Shown piece by piece: positions 61,534 to 64,000 of a stretch of DNA of 64,000 nucleotides. Each line of letters begins with the position of its first letter. Position 1 is the first letter of the stretch. A program made the position numbers and the translations under genes. The notes beneath the pieces were generated by a model. That model had not been told where the DNA came from, made no database searches, and was given only the letters and a program-made list of their open reading frames with translations. The stretch lies in contig NZ_SMUS01000006.1 in the NCBI RefSeq assembly GCF_004353185.1, forward strand, positions 1 through 64,000, read 5' to 3'. This DNA comes from Clostridium cuniculi (lineage in GTDB: Bacteria; Bacillota; Clostridia; Clostridiales; Clostridiaceae).

Positions 61534-62829
61534 ATGGAAAAGAAGTTAGCATTAGAATTAGTAGACTTTTTATATGACAGTCCAAGTGCTTGTCATGGAG
61601 TAAAAGTAACACAAAAGATATTAGACGAAAATGGATTTATTGAAATAAAAGAAACTGATAAATGGGATTTACAAGCAAAAGGTAAATATTATGTTATAAA
61701 AAATGATTCAGCATTAATTGCTTTTGAAGTTGGGACTGGAAATATAGAAGAAACAGGACTTAGACTTATAGGAGCTCATACTGATGTGCCTGGATTTAGA
61801 ATTAAACCAAATCCTCAAATGATTTCAGAAGGAAAATATGTTAAGCTAAATACAGAAGTTTATGGTGGTCCAATACTTCATACATGGTTTGATAGACCAT
61901 TATCAATAGCTGGTAAGGTATCATTAAAGGGTGCATCTCCATTAAAACCAGAAACAAGATTAGTTAATATAAATAAACCATTATTAATAATTCCAAGCTT
62001 AGCAATTCATATGAATAGAGAAGTTAATGAAGGATTTAAGATAAATAGACAAGTAGATACACTTCCTTTATTAGGACTTATAAATGATAAGTTAGAAAAA
62101 GAAGACTATTTAATGAACATATTATCAGAAGAGCTTAAAGTTAATAAAGAAGACATATTAAATTTTGAATTAGGCTTATATGAATATGAAAAAGGTATGT
62201 TAATAGGAATGAATGAAGAGCTTATTTCTTCAGGAAGATTTGATGATTTATGGATGGTTTATGCAGGAATAAAAGCTTTAGTTGATAGTAGAGAAAATGA
62301 AGCAACTAAAGTTATGATTTGCATAGATAATGAGGAGATTGGAAGTTTAACTGCTGAAGGAGCTAACTCTACATTATTAAATAATATATTAGAGAGAATT
62401 GCTTTAGGTTTAGGTAAGGACAGAGAAGGATATTATAGAGCATTAGCTAATTCTATAATGATTTCTGCTGATTTAGCTCATGCTGTTCATCCAAACTTAG
62501 GTGATAAACATGATCCAACTAACAGACCTGTACTTGAAGGTGGACCAGTATTAAAGATTGCTGCTTCTGGTAGCTATAGTACTGATAGCTTTAATGGTGC
62601 TGTATTTGCAGGTGTATGTGAAGCTGCAGGTGTACCATTCCAAAAGTTTGTTAACAGATCAGATGTTAGAGGTGGAACTACAATAGGACCTGTAACTGCT
62701 GCAAACTTAACTATACCAGTTATTGATATGGGAGCTCCTGTTCTTGGAATGCACTCTATAAGAGAATTAGCAAGTGTTAAAGATAATTATTATACTATTA
62801 AAGCATTTACGGAATTCTTTAGTTTATAA
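61534..62829 (+). CDS. apeB: M18 family aminopeptidase
   Basis: 431-residue zinc aminopeptidase. Motifs LIGAHTDVPGFRIKPNP, GGPILHTWFDRPLSIAGKV, CIDNEEIGSLTAEGANS, SADLAHAVHPNLGDKHDPTN and the C-terminal GAPVLGMHSIRELAS cover the metal ligands and active site. Members remove acidic or neutral N-terminal residues in the cytoplasm. Start taken at ATG 61534 (MEKKLALELVDFLYD) with AAAGGAG upstream; a GTG at 61528 is in frame. Single gene ending at a strong terminator. Confidence 0.92.
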   Translation: MEKKLALELVDFLYDSPSACHGVKVTQKILDENGFIEIKETDKWDLQAKGKYYVIKNDSALIAFEVGTGNIEETGLRLIGAHTDVPGFRIKPNPQMISEGKYVKLNTEVYGGPILHTWFDRPLSIAGKVSLKGASPLKPETRLVNINKPLLIIPSLAIHMNREVNEGFKINRQVDTLPLLGLINDKLEKEDYLMNILSEELKVNKEDILNFELGLYEYEKGMLIGMNEELISSGRFDDLWMVYAGIKALVDSRENEATKVMICIDNEEIGSLTAEGANSTLLNNILERIALGLGKDREGYYRALANSIMISADLAHAVHPNLGDKHDPTNRPVLEGGPVLKIAASGSYSTDSFNGAVFAGVCEAAGVPFQKFVNRSDVRGGTTIGPVTAANLTIPVIDMGAPVLGMHSIRELASVKDNYYTIKAFTEFFSL

Positions 62830-62906
62830 TTTTAAAATTGATTATTAATAGTGTTACATAAAAATAAATGTAACTATGGGATTATTTTAAAATAATAAGT
62901 TTATAT

Positions 62907-62957
62907 AATGATGATATATTTAGTTAATAATATAATTAAATATATCATCATTTTTTG
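62907..62957 (+). terminator. Terminator after the M18 aminopeptidase
   Basis: AATGATGATATATTTA pairs with TAAATATATCATCATT, followed by TTTTTG. Confidence 0.85.
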
Positions 62958-62996
62958 TAAGATGTTATTTGAAGTTTATAGATAAGTTTTTAGATT

Positions 62997-63401
62997 TTAT
63001 TCTGTAGGTGTATTAGTGATTTTTTCAGGTTGACTTGCATATCCAGAATCAATATCAAAAGTATAGTTTTCAGTATCCATTAATTGCTTACAGTCAGATA
63101 CTGAAAAGGTATCTGGAATTTTCTTTATAGAACCTTCTTCAAGATGTCCTTTACTTGTTAGAGCAGATATAGTAATACCGTCATTATCATTTAATTTATG
63201 ACTAGCAGCTTCATAAGCAGTAACAACAGTTTTAGCTTCATTTAAAACAGCAACCTTTTTGGCTTCAGTAATATAATTCCCAACTTTAGGAACAAATGCA
63301 GCAGATAGAATTGCAATAATAGCTAATACAGCAACAAGTTCAATTAAAGTGAACCCTTTTTTCTTATTTTTAGATTTAATAGTTTTTCTTTTTAATTTCA
63401 A
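62997..63401 (-). CDS. Type IV prepilin-like protein 2
   Basis: 134 residues. A long basic leader (MKLKRKTIKSKNKKKG) ends in the prepilin peptidase site, followed by FTLIELVAVLAIIAILSAAF with Glu at +5. The head domain is small (about 95 residues) and has one cysteine. Like the other prepilin-like gene it stands alone without assembly genes nearby. SD AGGAGATGA precedes the start on the minus strand. Confidence 0.87.
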   Translation of the reverse strand: MKLKRKTIKSKNKKKGFTLIELVAVLAIIAILSAAFVPKVGNYITEAKKVAVLNEAKTVVTAYEAASHKLNDNDGITISALTSKGHLEEGSIKKIPDTFSVSDCKQLMDTENYTFDIDSGYASQPEKITNTPTE

Positions 63402-64000
63402 TATACTTTCATCTCCTTTATTAAATAATAAAATTAGAATTATTTCATGAAATTATTCTTTTCGAAGTATGGACTATAAATAAATGAGATATTCAAAAAA
63501 AGATGAAAAAATCTATAAAATTCATATTTTTGTAAGAAGTTATAAAAAATATGAATAAATTAACCACAAAAAGGATAAAACAATAATAGAGATAACAAAT
63601 AATAAATAAATTTATTATTATAAGTTTTAAATAGAGTTTGAATATAATATGTTTGTTATATTTAATGTTAGATTTAAAATTTATAATGTTATCTATTTAA
63701 GGATTTTGACCTATTTCTTTCAAAATACATAGTATGCATAGTTATTTTTATAAAATAACAGAGATATTAATTTTTGAAAGTTACTTATTATGTATACAAG
63801 AAAAGCTTTATAAGGACACATGATGGTTCGAGATAGTATTTTAATATTAGTTTAGATTAATATTAGGCATAACTTCGGATATTTTCTATTTAGACATACT
63901 GCAATAACGATGATAAAGAAATTTATCAAGAGATGACTAAAGTTATGTGTAATACGCTTGTCAACAAGTCATAGGAGATAAAGGACTATCTTTATATTTA
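63402..64000. other. Intergenic region at the window end, possible structured segment
   Basis: Up to about 63800 A+T-rich with nothing I can name; it contains the promoter region of prepilin 2 on the minus strand. From 63825 on the composition is more mixed: GATAGT/ACTATC and TATTAGGCATAACTT/AAGTTATGTGTAATA (about 63862-63876 and 63932-63954) could form a long imperfect stem. A short frame there, ending YQEMTKVMCNTLVNKS and stop, might be a gene remnant. I cannot decide between RNA element, remnant and chance. Confidence 0.3.

Noticed and set aside
63860-64000. c-di-GMP riboswitch upstream of the second prepilin gene
   Set aside because: Neither class I nor class II core sequences were recognised, and the segment lies over 400 bases from the gene start.

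Overview
The window reads as a chromosomal segment of a low-GC Gram-positive anaerobe, most likely a Clostridium sensu stricto species. Coding is dense and very A+T rich, AGA, ATA and TTA codons dominate, and strong AGGAGG-type ribosome binding sites precede most starts. Family content fits: ferredoxin-like and radical SAM proteins, two lysine riboswitches, solitary type IV prepilin-like proteins, and a host-glycan degrading locus of the kind found in gut and pathogenic clostridia. No rRNA, tRNA, CRISPR array, complete transposase gene or phage module was seen.

Layout. 0.5-6.5 kb: rlmD with a peculiar duplicated 3' end, a TetR-type regulator broken by one stop codon, an MntP-like manganese exporter, and a radical SAM protein followed by cyclopropane fatty acid synthase. 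6.6-12.9 kb: a PTS glucose-family EIICB gene (minus strand) behind an RNA antiterminator/terminator switch, a 58-residue membrane protein, a cluster of DnaA boxes, sfsA, a DUF1576 membrane protein with a small partner, and a TIM-barrel protein. 13.0-20.0 kb: lysine riboswitch and lysA, then DUF3006, lepB, ftsH and a HelD-type helicase. 20.2-23.1 kb: a prepilin-like gene divergent from a TPR-GGDEF diguanylate cyclase. 23.2-26.3 kb: a second lysine riboswitch in front of a YfcC-family transporter and an M20 peptidase, which suggests scavenging of lysine or lysine-containing dipeptides. 26.4-32.9 kb: a lactococcin-972-type bacteriocin locus (orphan LytTR regulator, bacteriocin, large lipoprotein, DUF1430-type permease, ABC ATPase) with near-identical GC-rich palindromes just outside both ends. 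33.0-38.9 kb: an iron-sulfur protein, a two-P-loop ATPase and a polar amino acid ABC importer.

39.0-56.9 kb is the largest functional block: a host N-glycan locus. It holds GH125 exo-mannosidase, a YesL-like membrane protein, a YesM/YesN-type two-component system, two sugar ABC permeases, GH38 alpha-mannosidase, a surface GH85 endo-beta-N-acetylglucosaminidase with PKD and discoidin-like modules, the solute-binding lipoprotein and two ROK sugar kinases. The likely flow is release of mannose-rich glycans outside the cell by GH85, import by the ABC transporter, trimming in the cytoplasm by GH38 and GH125, and phosphorylation of monosaccharides by ROK kinases. Three similar operator-like sequences lie at its promoters. 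57.0-63.4 kb holds a long Sel1-repeat protein, a cation efflux protein, an M18 aminopeptidase and a second prepilin-like gene.

The intergenic DNA is unusually rich in structure: three copies of a GC-rich extragenic palindrome, at least two copies of a 230-260 bp element with long terminal inverted repeats, two further related long-hairpin elements, and several A+T-only giant hairpins. These, the DnaA-box cluster, the duplicated rlmD tail, the riboswitch-controlled YfcC/M20 pair and the bracketed bacteriocin locus are the parts most worth a second look.
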